A stretch of DNA of 64,000 bases from Bicyclus anynana (taxonomy: Eukaryota > Arthropoda > Insecta > Lepidoptera > Nymphalidae): NCBI RefSeq assembly GCF_947172395.1, contig NC_069085.1:1768112-1832111 (forward strand). The letters are read 5' to 3'. How positions within the stretch are numbered: the stretch's first letter is position 1; every line of letters begins with the position of its first letter. The notes under the pieces are model-generated. The model saw only the letters and a list, made by a program, of their open reading frames with translations, ran no database searches and was not told where the DNA came from. Shown here in pieces: positions 24,811-35,055 of the stretch. Position numbers and translations under genes: made by a program.

Positions 24811-25658
24811 GGTCTTAGTATAATTCGACAATAGCATAACTATATAAAAATACATAGTTTGTCATAGATAAACAAACAGATAACAAGGTAGTTACATTTC
24901 GGAGTTGCGTCATTGTATTGTAAGTATTTGTATAGGAGTTGTCGGGCTACTGTGAAATCGTTACGTGCCTTGTGTCTTGTGGGGCACACTGTTCGGCTTA
25001 GAGGAGTCTTTGAGAATGATTATCACAGTTTTGTTACTTCTTAGGGTTCCGCAGATAATAGAACCATCACTTGTACAATAAGTCGAAAATAAACCAATGT
25101 TCATAAATTCGATAGTAGGCACGAGTTTACCTTAAAGTAATCCAGATAATCCCTTTTTCTATTGCAGCAAACTGTACGTATACAAAAATCTTACGGAGGG
25201 TAGAGTGTAGGTATTCATAAAGACAGATAGACATATGCCAATGCATAAGTTTAAGCAATATTATAAAACATATTGGTAACACCAAGCTATTTATACAATA
25301 ATTGATGAATGAATGAATGTTTATACAATAATAAAGCTTGGATCGGCTTTCATCATTACGCAAGAAGTTGAATTAATGTATTTCATGATAATAATAAATA
25401 TAAGATAAAAAAGCAACTTTTGAGTTTATTAAGATTTTCTCAGCAGAACCAGCCGTCCGAACTAGTGGTAAAGTCCGATTAAATGCTATGGTAGGTATTT
25501 ATTTTATGTATTACTGTCCACCACACAACTCTCCACAGTAGATTTCTTTAGCCTTTTGGTCTTACCAGGCGTAATAAGCATTTTGGCAAGAATATTTGTG
25601 TGAAAAGTCAGCTTAGCTTTAACTTTGGATTTGATAGCATTAGAAGGCGTAGCGGTCA

Positions 25659-25802
25659 AATCTTAACCTGTATATGTATTTGTATATGTTTATGTATTTG
25701 TTTTTTATGTTTATACATAATGAATTTGTTTTTTATGTTTATACATATGTATTTGTTTTTTATGTTTATACACAATATGTATTTGTTTTTTATGTTTATA
25801 CA
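25659..25802 (+). repeat. Minisatellite, about four 28-30 bp units
   Basis: The unit TGTATTTGTTTTTTATG + TTTATACA repeats with small length changes, preceded by degenerate TGTATTTGTATATG copies. A 70-codon open frame over it simply repeats a FFMFIH peptide and is not considered a gene. Confidence 0.85.
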
Positions 25803-26224
25803 TGCACAATAATAGCATACCTTTGATTTGTATTTTTTTTTATGCTTACTGTTTATTTTGTAGTATTATTCACGTTACAATAACACTGAATAAATGTGAA
25901 TACCTGGTTTTGATTAGCAAATCGTGTTTATTCAATTTGACATATTTTTTGTTGGCTGTACTTTTTTACACAGTGTTACGTTAGATATAAACGGTGATCC
26001 AAATAAACATGGACAATATTGTTAATTTTTAATACTGATATAAATTTTGTTGAGAGTTGTATAAGCTAGTTGTGGTGCAAAAATCTGTATATCTACATAT
26101 ACTTATAATAAAACTGGTCGAATTCTATATATTAATTCGCGATTTGAGATTTTATTTATACCATTGGTAACATCAAACGTTACCGTGGCATAACGGACGC
26201 CAGCACTATCTAGAATCTATACTT

Positions 26225-26440
26225 ATAATAAGAATTCTGTACATTTTGTACATTCTGTACATTAAAGATATATTTTTTTATTTTTTGTCTTTCTGTCCGT
26301 GTTTTTTTGTTATTCGGGCATCACGCTTAAACTACTGAATGAATTCAAATGAAACTTGGCCCGGTTTTTAGACCATAATACGGAGAAGGTTAGGTATGGG
26401 ATACTTTTTATTGCAAAAGTCGCGGGCGTCCGCTAGTTTT
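26225..26440 (-). repeat. GGACGCCCGCGACTT-type repeat, minus strand
   Basis: Ends with AAAAGTCGCGGGCGTCCGCTAG, the reverse complement of the start of the 1783 repeat. It also has three GTACATT(T/C) micro-repeats at 26240-26262. Confidence 0.6.
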
Positions 26441-26509
26441 CGTAATATAGGTACAACTATTAAGTAATAACTATGTTATTATGATTCAAAATTAAAAATT
26501 GATATATTT

Positions 26510-26590
26510 CAAGTAGGCTTAGTTTACCAGCACTTTTGAAACTTCAAGTTTGACTATTAAAGACTCTACCACCTAGAGTAAAACGAAATA
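26510..26590 (+). repeat. Dispersed repeat relic (AAGTAGGCTTAGTTTACCAG)
   Basis: CAAGTAGGCTTAGTTTACCA, GCACTTTTGAAAC and AAAGACTCTACCACC match the segment at 59631-59715. A common lepidopteran interspersed sequence of unknown class. Confidence 0.6.
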
Positions 26591-26639
26591 GTCGAAACGT
26601 ACATAACATCAAATCCAAAAGTTCTACGGAACCTGTTCA

Positions 26640-26960
26640 CACTAATACCTTTCGCTTTCCAGTTAATATTCCAAAAAAAAAAGAAAACTGGAGTTGGAGA
26701 CGAAATCGCGCAGTCGGGAGGTGACAAATATTGACATATTCCGTGGACTAACCGGGCCTTTTTGACCCAAATACATTATTCTCGGAAAAGTAAGACGGGG
26801 AGTTGAACGGGACGGAAGCGTACGTGAAACTTTACCAAAAAAAAAATGACGGGCTATTTGTTAATCCCTGATTAAGTCTAATAGGAAAGGGGGACGTTGG
26901 GCTTCTGTGAAACTACCTTTTCTAGTAATTAGAGCATACATGCCCTTTTTTGTTGGATCA
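26640..26960. promoter_or_regulatory. Candidate regulatory island in intron 1
   Basis: Non-repetitive, GC-richer and purine-rich stretch (GGGACGGAAGCGTACG, GGAGTTGGAGACG), distinct from surrounding repeats. No exon signals. Function is speculative. Confidence 0.2.
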
Positions 26961-27134
26961 ATAAAAACCGTTTAGTTTTGTTCTGCTGGTAGCTCCGTTG
27001 TATACCTACTTTACGTTTTATTTGTTTTGTTTTACTTTAGTCAAAAAGTTAAATAAATGCAATAAATAAAGTGACTATTTCAAAACAACTAATCTCTCAA
27101 GTGATGCTAAGTAAAAATCAAACGAACTTTTTAT

Positions 27135-27326
27135 TTTTTTTGTATCTGTGGGGCTAATCTCTGAAACTAAATCTAAATGAAACTAAATCGGTTTTAGTGA
27201 AGCTTTTATTGAAATATAGAGAAAGGTATTGATACTTTTCATGAAAACATCCGGAATCGGAAATGGTTCCTGTGGGATTTGGAAAAAACAGATTTTCCCG
27301 CGAAGTCACGAGCGTCCGCTAGTTTT
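27135..27326 (-). repeat. GGACGCCCGCGACTT-type repeat, minus strand
   Basis: Ends TTCCCGCGAAGTCACGAGCG + TCCGCTAG and contains CCTGTGGGATTTGG, the reverse of phrases in the 48447 copy (CCAAATCCCACGGGGACC). Confidence 0.65.
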
Positions 27327-27384
27327 ATAATAGTATACCTATATACATTTTAAAAGCTCTACAATACCTACACTTTTCCTCTTT

Positions 27385-27430
27385 TTAATCGACTTCAAAA
27401 AGGAGGAGGTTCTCAAGTTGTCAAGAGAGG
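27385..27430 (-). repeat. Relic of the GAGAACCTCCTCC repeat, minus strand
   Basis: ATCGACTTCAAAAAGGAGG + AGGTTCTCAA is the reverse complement of the 3' part of the element ending near 23800. Confidence 0.65.
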
Positions 27431-27594
27431 AAAAGAGGGGGTTTTAAAAGGTAAATGTGTGTATGTGTAGGTATGTGAGTCACATTCTGACATCTTATCT
27501 GCGAAATTTTGAACGTGACTTTTTATTTTCAATTTTTAAGGAAAAGCTATCTTATCTTAAATTGTGTAAAAAGTGACATACGTTATTTAATTGA

Positions 27595-27668
27595 AAAACC
27601 GTTGTGCTTGGAGGTCCATGCAAGAGGCTTATGTCCAGCAGTGGACGTCTATCGGCTGATAAGGAGGA
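27595..27668 (+). mobile_element. RTE-type LINE 3' end, truncated
   Basis: GCTTATGTCCAGCAGTGGAC followed by GTCTATCGGCTGATAAGG matches the tails at 12744, 31905 and 41760. Only the last 70 or so bases are kept. Confidence 0.75.
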
Positions 27669-29142
27669 GGAAGGTTACAGTGACTAAATATACTTAATTT
27701 AAGTAGCAAACTCCATAAGCACGGCTCGAATAAACATAAAGCATTGGTTGTACCACACTAGATTAAATATTTAGTGTAGAAAATGAACTTGTAGGTTTCA
27801 ATGGTTAAGGTAAGTTAATTACTGAAAATGCCAATTTGTTCCCACTTGTGATTAGTGGAGAGGTTGGCTGCGGTTTTCAATTTAGTTTGTACAACGAATC
27901 TATTAGTGTTCGGGTTATGTTGAATGTAACGTTGCTTGTATGTGTATAAGTGTGTGTGTTTGATTAGATGTTTCATGCATGTCGGTGGGGTAATTACAGT
28001 ATTGAATATAAGGGTAAATACACGAAATTGTTATTGGGAATCGTACTGCTATAGCTCAAATAAGCCTTAAAGGGGTTAACTTCGGAAAGAAACGGAATAA
28101 GGTGAACTTTTATTGCATAGCTTTTATCTCGGACTTCGTGCGTTGCGACTGAATCAAGAAATTCCGTAACGAAAATAAACCTAACAGCCAAGCCGTGCAT
28201 TAAATTAACACATTTCGACGTTGTCATATCGATTCAACTGGACAAGTGGTGAGAAACTAAGGTCAAATTCGATTGCAAAAGTTCGTTATTTTAAATATAT
28301 TTCTCCTTCTTTTGTTTACCTTGAACTTTTCTAAAATAAAAGTGTTGATAATATTATGTGTGATGGTGTATATTGTTGTTATAAGATTCTTTAAAATTCA
28401 ATCTTGAGATTTATTACTAGAACATAGTAAAGATTGAACACCTACTAGTTTTAACTGACTGGAAAAAATTAGAAGTTTCTTTGTACCTATTTCAAATGGC
28501 AGTGACGTAGGTACTTACAGCTTCTTGACATTTTTATAACAGTAAAAATTTAGAGTATGATTGAACAAAATGCTTTTTTAGCCAATTAGGTAACACTTTA
28601 ATGTCCCCAAACCTCAAAATATGAGGAGTTTGGGCTCACTTACAGGAATTAGAGTAAGACTCTTCAGCAGGTAAGTCATTAAAAGGGGAATTGAACCAAT
28701 CAGAAACAAGTATTCTTTCCGTGTAATGTAACCATCAGTTTATAAACTTTGCAAGGACACGTTTTTGGAACACCTGAATACAATCACTCCTGGTGGAAAG
28801 TGATATAAAAATCTAAAAGGACGTATCAATTGGTTATCATGGTTCAATTGGAAACAATTGAAATATAGACCGTCATAGCCGACAGGCGTTTTGGATTCTT
28901 ATTGTCAAAATCTTATTTAAAAATTTGTGGAAGTTATTTAACCGTTAAGGCAAACAAAAAGAAGGGATTGAACTATGTGGAGCTGGGCACTACAATGTAA
29001 TTGAGTAGCAAAACTTTCATTCGTGAGCTAAACCATGGGCAAAGATTATTATTTTTAATAAAGCAGCTTTTACCAAATATTATATACACCAAAGATTTTT
29101 TTAAATTTAAAAAAAGTTTAGTGAAAAAGTTTACATACATTA

Positions 29143-29497
29143 TACAGGGTGATTCGGACTTTAGTGCGGACATTTTTTTTCGTGGTTCTGTATCATTAAT
29201 AGAACATAAATCTACAAACAGTTCGATACATTTTATGTATTTTTTTTTTTCAATTTATGTCTCAGAAATAACAAAATAATGGACACATTCCCAAACAAAC
29301 TGCGCAACTGCTGGCGGCACTTTGTAAGACGCCGACAAAGAAATACCGGCAGTAGTCATATCTCTTCGGCTTCGGCTGACGGGGTGGCAGGGGTGAGGGG
29401 ATCGAAAAATCCCTGAGGACGCCTGCCGAATTGCCGATGGGCGACCAGTGACAGACAATCTGCCGTCGCTTGCGCATTTAAGTCGAATCATCCTTTA
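29143..29497. mobile_element. Non-autonomous DNA transposon with terminal inverted repeats
   Basis: The left end TACAGGGTGATTCGGACTT (29143-29161) and right end TAAGTCGAATCATCCTTTA (29479-29497) are imperfect inverted copies. The 3' two thirds of the interior is GC-rich and non-coding. The two minus-strand open frames over it are in different frames and show no transposase motif. The superfamily is not determined. Confidence 0.65.
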
Positions 29498-30713
29498 ATG
29501 CAAAAGTTTGCGTAATAATAATCATCATTTGTATTTCATTATTCCAATCGAAAGTTTATAATTTTTATTATTACTACGCATTATTGATGGTCCTAAGCCC
29601 AATAAAGTATGAAGGGAAAATCGATACTCAACTCAAAAGTGACGACCTTTAATTATTATAAAAAATAATAGGTACAAAAATAAACGTAGAAAGGTCAACG
29701 GCCCTCGGCGCGGGCGCTCGCTAACCTAGTACCTACCAGCTGATTTTGTAGTTGCCTATTACTGTGCTATTACTTAGTACAGCGATAGGGTGACCCTCAA
29801 ATCCTGTTTAAATGTTTAAACTTTAGCTAACGATAACTTTGTTATTGTTGAGTTAAAAAAAAAAGAAAAAATACGTGTTCATTAAATTTTGTTTATGTAC
29901 AAAATATAAAAATATCCGTACTTGAAAAAATTTCTTCCTGTATAGATTATTCTTCACTCAAATTTACAACTAAGCGAAAATCTTTATAACAGTGTTAATT
30001 TGTAAAAATGCGCACAATACTCCAACAATAATCAAACCCCAGACCTGTCAGGTTTGAGTTCAACTCCTTAACCTTATTAAGTTTCTTGACTCCAGTCCAT
30101 CATGCTACGTGAATCATGGTCACCCTACACCCGCGTCATAAGCAGCCAATTTGTAAAGAGCCCTCTTTGTAATGCGTATGATATTAATATTTTCCACTTT
30201 TGTGATCACAGTAATTGTCGCTCGAGTATTAAAAGTTGCAATTGTTAAGGTGCACGTGGTGCCTGCTATGGAGGGGAACCTGTGACAATGCTGAAGATGT
30301 ATGTGCATATACATATAAATATTGTTTATCATATTCAACTAGCAGATCTAAAAAGACGTTGTCTTGTATAAACTATCGATAATTGATTATTATTTTTACT
30401 TTTAATTTAGGATTTTTTTTATACCCTTATTAAGAAAATGGACGAATTTTCTTATTCAAAGCGTATTTTTTTTTTGGTTGTAGTTCAACCAATATTGGAT
30501 CATTTGTTTCTAGATTGATCCCGTACAATGTATACAATTATTCAGAAATTTGTTAAAATAACTAAATAACAAAATTGGTTACCATAGGTATTATTTGTAA
30601 GTACATAATAAGTAAGGATTTGTATTCATACTGCAAAAAAAACAAAATTCAACCGACTTTATCAAACATGAAAATATAATAGCGAACAACGTCCATGAAA
30701 TTTTGGAGTAATA

Positions 30714-30766
30714 TTTAATAAATTCAAATAGACATATTAGTTATATGTCTATTTGAATTTATTAAA
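30714..30766. repeat. Perfect hairpin: 24-bp arms, 5-nt loop
   Basis: Arms 30714-30737 (starts TTTAATAAATTCAAATAG) and 30743-30766 (ends ATTTGAATTTATTAAA) are exact reverse complements around TAGTT. The geometry equals that of the hairpin at 21207, although the sequences are unrelated. Confidence 0.9.
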
Positions 30767-30929
30767 AAAAAAGAGTAAATAATATAAATCCTAGATCTGA
30801 TCGCCACCTATCGGACCTGCCGACTCCAATTGTAAAATAGTGAATAGTGAGTCCAAGTGATAGAGATACTCAAATGCACAAAAAAATTACAAAACCGTTC
30901 CAGCCGTATAAGCTCAAGAGACACTCACT

Positions 30930-31125
30930 AGCGTTTTAAAACCGCTGAAAATATCCTCGCAGTTAAATCGCAAGTGCGTAGAAATACCGGAAAAAGATAG
31001 CAGTTTATAAACCGTAAGCATTTCTATTGTTAATTGTTAGTAGCTGACATTGGACTCCGCGGTCGATCACATTATAATTAAATTAATTACTTTGCAACGG
31101 ATTTAATTAATTGTTTAGATCAGTG
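30930..31125. promoter_or_regulatory. Candidate enhancer with Sox-like and homeodomain-like sites
   Basis: ATTGTT occurs at 31026 and AATTGTT at 31032. TAATTAAATTAATTA (31075-31089) and TTTAATTAATTGTTT (31102-31116) provide clustered TAAT cores. It lies within intron 1, about 1 kb upstream of the HMG-box exon. Motifs this short also occur by chance in AT-rich DNA. Confidence 0.3.
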
Positions 31126-31428
31126 AATGGACAATTTGAAGGCACTTACAGAATAAAGGTGAGAATGAGGAACTATACCTTAACGCGTCCGGTAGGCTTG
31201 GTAAAAAACTTACTATTGGTGCGGTCTTTTTACAAATTACCAAGACGTTCCAGACTTTGTAATAGGTACAACCAAATATTGTCTATGTCTAGAGTAGTTC
31301 TGTACTGTGTACATGTAGACTTCGCACCACGGAAGTAGTCCCGCGGATAAAACCTGAACTAAAATTGACAGCGCCTTACACAAATGACAGTAAGACCGCC
31401 ATTACCAAATGAATATGAGCGCCATTAC

Positions 31429-31572
31429 CAGTGGTATTTATAGACGTTGTAGGGACACCCACAGGGGATCATTCACCCGCTGAGTGTCAAATTCTCAAAC
31501 AAATAAGAGGTTAATCGACACTCAACGGCTGAATGATGGGGGTGCCTCTACAACGTCTATGAATTCCACTGT
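31429..31572. mobile_element. Fold-back MITE
   Basis: Arms at about 31429-31488 and 31517-31572 are inverted copies of each other (AGACGTTGTAG..CACCC..ATCATTCA..C.GAGTGTC) with a few mismatches and one small gap. They surround a loop of about 28 nt. No target duplication is obvious. Confidence 0.75.
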
Positions 31573-31904
31573 CAGACATATGCGCCGCGTCTACGGGACT
31601 TGTTTCGTGGCACGGAGTTTTCTAATATTGACAGATAGAAAGGATCCATCACACTCCTTAAAAATATTCAGAGTGTCATGACTGGATTGGACGGAAACAC
31701 GTCTCGTCCACCTCGCTCATGTCTTAACGTAGACTATACCTTTATTTGGTTTGGAACGCAGTGTTTTGTCTATATTTTATACAATGAAAGAATGTAAGAA
31801 TGAAAAACATAGTATTAGACGACCCCCTACTAGGTGAACCTAGGACATAAAGGGGCTGGATGCTGGCTTCTTGAGAAATGGTTTTTGGAAATTTTAGCAA
31901 GTGG

Positions 31905-31943
31905 CAAATGTCCAGCAGTGGACGTCCATCGGCTGCTAACACA
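31905..31943 (+). mobile_element. RTE-type LINE 3' tail fragment
   Basis: AAATGTCCAGCAGTGGACGT followed by CCATCGGCTGCTAA matches the RTE tails elsewhere in the window. Confidence 0.7.
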
Positions 31944-32077
31944 CTCCTTCTAGACTAGTTAGAGGGGAATGGGAATATTGATCACATTTGAATTATATGG
32001 CAATTATTCTTTTTTTTTAAAGAGAAGATGATACTTTCAGTTTATTTATTGTTTCAAATATATTTCCTTGTCTCCAG

Positions 32078-32337
32078 TGCCGCTGGCGCCATGTGCGAGC
32101 GGTCCGGCTACGGCGGCACCATGGCGCACTTCCCCATGGGCCACATGTCCGCCATGGGCGCCATAGGCACCATGGGCGCCATCTCCGCCATGAACGGCCA
32201 GTGCCACCAGAAGAAGTCCCAGGAGGAACACATAAAGAGGCCCATGAACGCGTTCATGGTGTGGTCCAGGCTGCAGAGGCGGAAAATTGCACAGGACAAC
32301 CCCAAAATGCACAATTCGGAAATATCCAAACGATTAG
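32078..32337 (+). CDS. Sox21b: SoxB2 transcription factor, coding exon 2 (N-terminal half of the HMG box)
   Basis: SoxB2 proteins are nuclear HMG-box factors that bind the minor groove at ACAAT/ATTGT-type sites and bend DNA. Residues 3-88 of the predicted protein are here. A Met/Gly/Ala-rich N-terminus is followed at about residue 53 by HIKRPMNAFMVWSRLQRRKI and then AQDNPKMHNSEISKRLG, the first half of the box. Every residue of the RPMNAFMVW signature is present. The exon starts after TTCCTTGTCTCCAG and ends TTAG|GTTAGT, leaving the first base of Gly89 (phase 1). The reading continues exactly in the exon at 45631. Group B2 assignment is secure from the box; Sox21b over Sox21a rests on the sequence after the box. 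An upstream in-frame ATG at 32028 lies in the polypyrimidine tract and is not used. Confidence 0.93.
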
Positions 32338-32345
32338 GTTAGTGG

Positions 32346-32565
32346 TTTTTTTATTTTTATTTTTACTTGACTATAATCTCACCTGATGGTAAGTGATGAT
32401 GCAGCCTAAGATGGAAGCGGGCTAACTTGTTAGGAGGAGGATGAAAATCCACACCCCTTTCGGTTTCTACGCGGCATCGTACCGGAACGCTAAATCGCTT
32501 GGCGGTACGTCTTTGCCGGTAGGGTGGTAACTAGCCACTTCCGAAGTCTTCCACCAGCCAGAAAC
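32346..32565 (-). repeat. SINE family A, minus strand, next to the exon 2 donor
   Basis: The T-rich reversed tail begins about 8 bases inside the intron. ATCTCACCTGATGGTAAGTG, CTAAGATGGAAGCGGGCTAA, GGTACGTCTTTGCCGGTAGG and GTGGTAACTAGCC follow. The tRNA-like head is missing (5'-truncated). Confidence 0.85.
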
Positions 32566-33715
32566 GATATTACGATATATTAAACGATAAAGCCTGATTA
32601 GACAGTACCGGTGTTTTACTAAGATATATTAGAGTAAAGCGATAAACTTAAATGGTACTGAAAGTTTGAATACTGAGAAAACGTAATTTTTCAAAGAAGC
32701 AAGAAATAATGAAAATTCGTATATGGGAGATTTATTCAAGCTTATAAATGCCTTCACGGTAATGCAATAGGTACATCATTTTACATGATATCGTGTAAGA
32801 ACGCTAAGTTTTCAAGAAACTTACACGGTAGTGAAACTAAAGCTTTTAAATAAAATATCAGTTTTAACATGACCTTGTCTTAAGCTTAAGTGCCAGTACT
32901 TAAGTCAGAACAACGATTAAAGTCATAATTACAAACTTTATATGATTTTATTGAGAAGTGAGAATCAATTTCCGATATCAAAATCCTATTAGAAATCCCT
33001 ATCCGATGATCCCTAAGGACCTTAGGAGGGAGTATTCGTAAATTGGTTTAATTTCATTTGATAATAATTTAACCTATCGTTTGTTTCCTTACAAGTCAAG
33101 TGCTTAGGGTTGTCAAAATTATTTAGTGTTTGGTTTAACTAGTACTAAGTATACATTTAATGTATTTTTAACTGGTATCAAAATTGGAGGTTTTTCATTC
33201 GTATGTATTATGTATACTGTATGTTTGTATTGTGTCCGCGGTTATCTCGAGAACTACTTACTGATCCGATTTGTATAGGTTTCGTTATTTACTTACTCGT
33301 AATGCATATTTTTCAGGAAAGATTTTGGAGTACATAATTTAAAATAGGATCGTTTATTTCTTTAAACATATGAACAGTAACACCATTTGCCACTTTTTGA
33401 CTTTTCCATAGATTTTTTAAATTATAATATATACATACTTGTAATATATGGGTATTTCATGATACCAAAACAAAGCGTCGAATTCAGACGTTGCCAACAT
33501 TTGAAGTAGTTGACAACCCTAGACAGAGAGGTTTCATTTACATTGCAAATTGATCATTTACATCTCACCTTTGTCACAAGAAGGCTCTTAGAATATCGCC
33601 AATTCAATCCACTTAAACAATAGTAAAGGAATATGTAAACCGCGATAGTGTGATGTAGTCGCAGAGACCACTGTAAAATCTCTTTCAATTCAACTCAAAG
33701 TTGTTACTTCCCTCC

Positions 33716-33975
33716 CTGACCTTACCCTACCCTACCCTACCTCTACCCTCTACCTACCATACCCTACCCTACCACTACCCTACCTTTATCCTTTTTAACT
33801 GGTGGGAGACTTTGGCTGTGGCTAGCTGCCGGCAAAAATGTACCGCCAAGCGACATCCCTTACCATCAGGTGAGATTGTAGTCAAGGCTTAACTTGTAAA
33901 GAATAAATAAACCCTATTTCTACCCTACCCCTACCCTACTCTTACCGTACCCTAACCCTACTCCTACTCCTACTA
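33716..33975 (-). repeat. CCCTA/TACCC minisatellite interrupted by a SINE fragment
   Basis: Degenerate ACCCTACCCT arrays (33716-33797 and 33911-33974) are split by a family A SINE piece (33798-33908: GTACCGCCAAGCGACAT joined directly to CCCTTACCATCAGGTGAG, an internal deletion). The array is the reverse complement of the one at 51311-51470. Downstream CAGTTTAACTGTTCTGGAG mirrors CTCCAGAACGAACTAACCG of that element, so both are copies of one Helitron-like family. Confidence 0.75.
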
Positions 33976-34292
33976 TTTTTTATTTTTTTTTCTCTCCGTA
34001 GGAACTATTCTCATACTATTCTAACAAAAGAATTATCAAAATCAGTTTAACTGTTCTGGAGATTTGCGCTTATGAAAACATTCAAAATTATTATTTTTTA
34101 TAATATAGATTAATTTTTTAAGTTTTATTGTGCTGGAGAGGCTTTCGTTTATTATATAAACATGCCTGATGATGATGCATTGTTAAGTTACTCCTTTAAG
34201 ATAGAGTGCGTTTGCCTTGATAATGTTTTGTTTTGAAGGTGAATCTTTAGCCTTTATATTAGTTAAAATAAAATTATAGCTAACATAGTTTT

Positions 34293-34622
34293 GACGGCCT
34301 CCGTGGCGCAGTGGTATGCGCGGTGGATTTACAAAACGGAGGTCCTGGGTTCGATCCCCGGCTGGGTAGATTGAGATTTTCTTAATTTGTCCAGGTCTGG
34401 CTGGTGGGAGGCCTCGGCCGTGGCTAGTTACCACCCTACCGGCAAAAACGTACCGCCAAGCGATTTAGCGTTCCGGTACGATGCCGTGTAGAAACCGAAA
34501 GGGGTGTGGATTTTCATCCTCCTCCTAACAAGTTAACCCGCTTCCATCTTAGACTGCATCATCACTTACCATCAGGTGAGATTGTAGTCAAGGGCTAACT
34601 TGCAAAGAATAAAAAAAAAAAA
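34293..34622 (+). repeat. SINE family A, full-length
   Basis: The tRNA-like head has A box TGGCGCAGTGGTATGCG and B box GGGTTCGATCCCCGG. The body carries TAGTTACCACCCTACCGGC, GTACCGCCAAGCGATTTAGC, CGATGCCGTGTAGAAACCG, CATCATCACTTACCATCAGG and an AATAAAAAAAA tail. It is nearly identical to the copy at 58386, so a relatively recent insertion. Open frames over it on either strand are spurious. Confidence 0.93.
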
Positions 34623-34689
34623 TTGGTATGAATACACATCGCTCAAGTGTTGTCTCCACGCACGAGTTCAACAAACCAAACCAACTAAC

Positions 34690-35055
34690 CTTCTGTCGTC
34701 CCGCTGCTGTTTGTGTTTAATTCGACAATATCTCCACTCGGGCCGGCGAACAAAAAGATTATAATGAGTACCCGTAGACGTACACAATTGACAAATGTCT
34801 CCAACAAAACGTGCCCACGGAGAAAAAAAAATTGCTTACCGGTAAAAAAAGGAGCGCGCAATCAACCGGCAGAAGCCTCGCAGCGGGGTACCGGCCACCG
34901 AATTAATCAACGGCCAAAAGTAAGCAAAATCCAGTCCTCTAACAGAGAATTTAAAAATGTTCAGAAAAGGGGAGACGCGGCCGGAAGAGTATGGAAAAAT
35001 AAAAACCCACCGCGGCCGCCATTCTGGCGGTGACGGCGAGAGGCAACGACATGTT
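34690..35055. promoter_or_regulatory. GC-rich island in intron 2, candidate regulatory element
   Basis: Non-repetitive island ending in GCGGCCGCCATTCTGGCGGTG. A 106-codon plus-strand frame (34713-35033) crosses it. Its predicted product is very rich in Arg, Lys and Asn with no domain and no splice signals tying it to the Sox exons. I treat the frame as chance and the island as possible regulatory DNA. Confidence 0.3.

Larger units (their letters stand above)
19707..32077 (+). other. Intron 1 of the Sox gene (predicted, 12.4 kb)
   Basis: Bounded by GAG|GTAAAA and TTCCTTGTCTCCAG|T. It holds SINEs, small inverted-repeat elements and repeat relics listed separately, plus a few GC-richer islands. 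Parts not listed are AT-rich with no recognised feature. The open frames within it show no domains. Confidence 0.5.

Noticed and set aside
32028..32077. In-frame ATG upstream of the Sox exon giving a hydrophobic leader
   Set aside because: The extension is a translation of the polypyrimidine tract before the CTCCAG acceptor. A Sox nuclear protein would not carry a secretory leader.
32046..32386. Long frames on both strands over the Sox exon in other registers
   Set aside because: Shadows of the real GC-rich coding exon. Only the frame with the RPMNAFMVW motif is conserved.
33716..33975. Internal telomeric repeat from chromosome fusion
   Set aside because: The unit is CCCTA/TACCC with variable length, not the insect TTAGG. 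It is part of a dispersed element that recurs in inverse orientation at 51.3 kb.
34293..34365. tRNA gene candidate (A and B boxes)
   Set aside because: The boxes belong to the head of a SINE with a conserved body and A-rich tail, present in several copies. It does not form an independent tRNA. The same applies at 38219, 51865 and 58386.
34713..35033. 106-codon plus-strand open frame, Arg/Lys/Asn-rich
   Set aside because: No recognisable domain, low-complexity basic composition, no supporting splice or start signals. It lies in a GC-rich intronic island where long frames arise easily.
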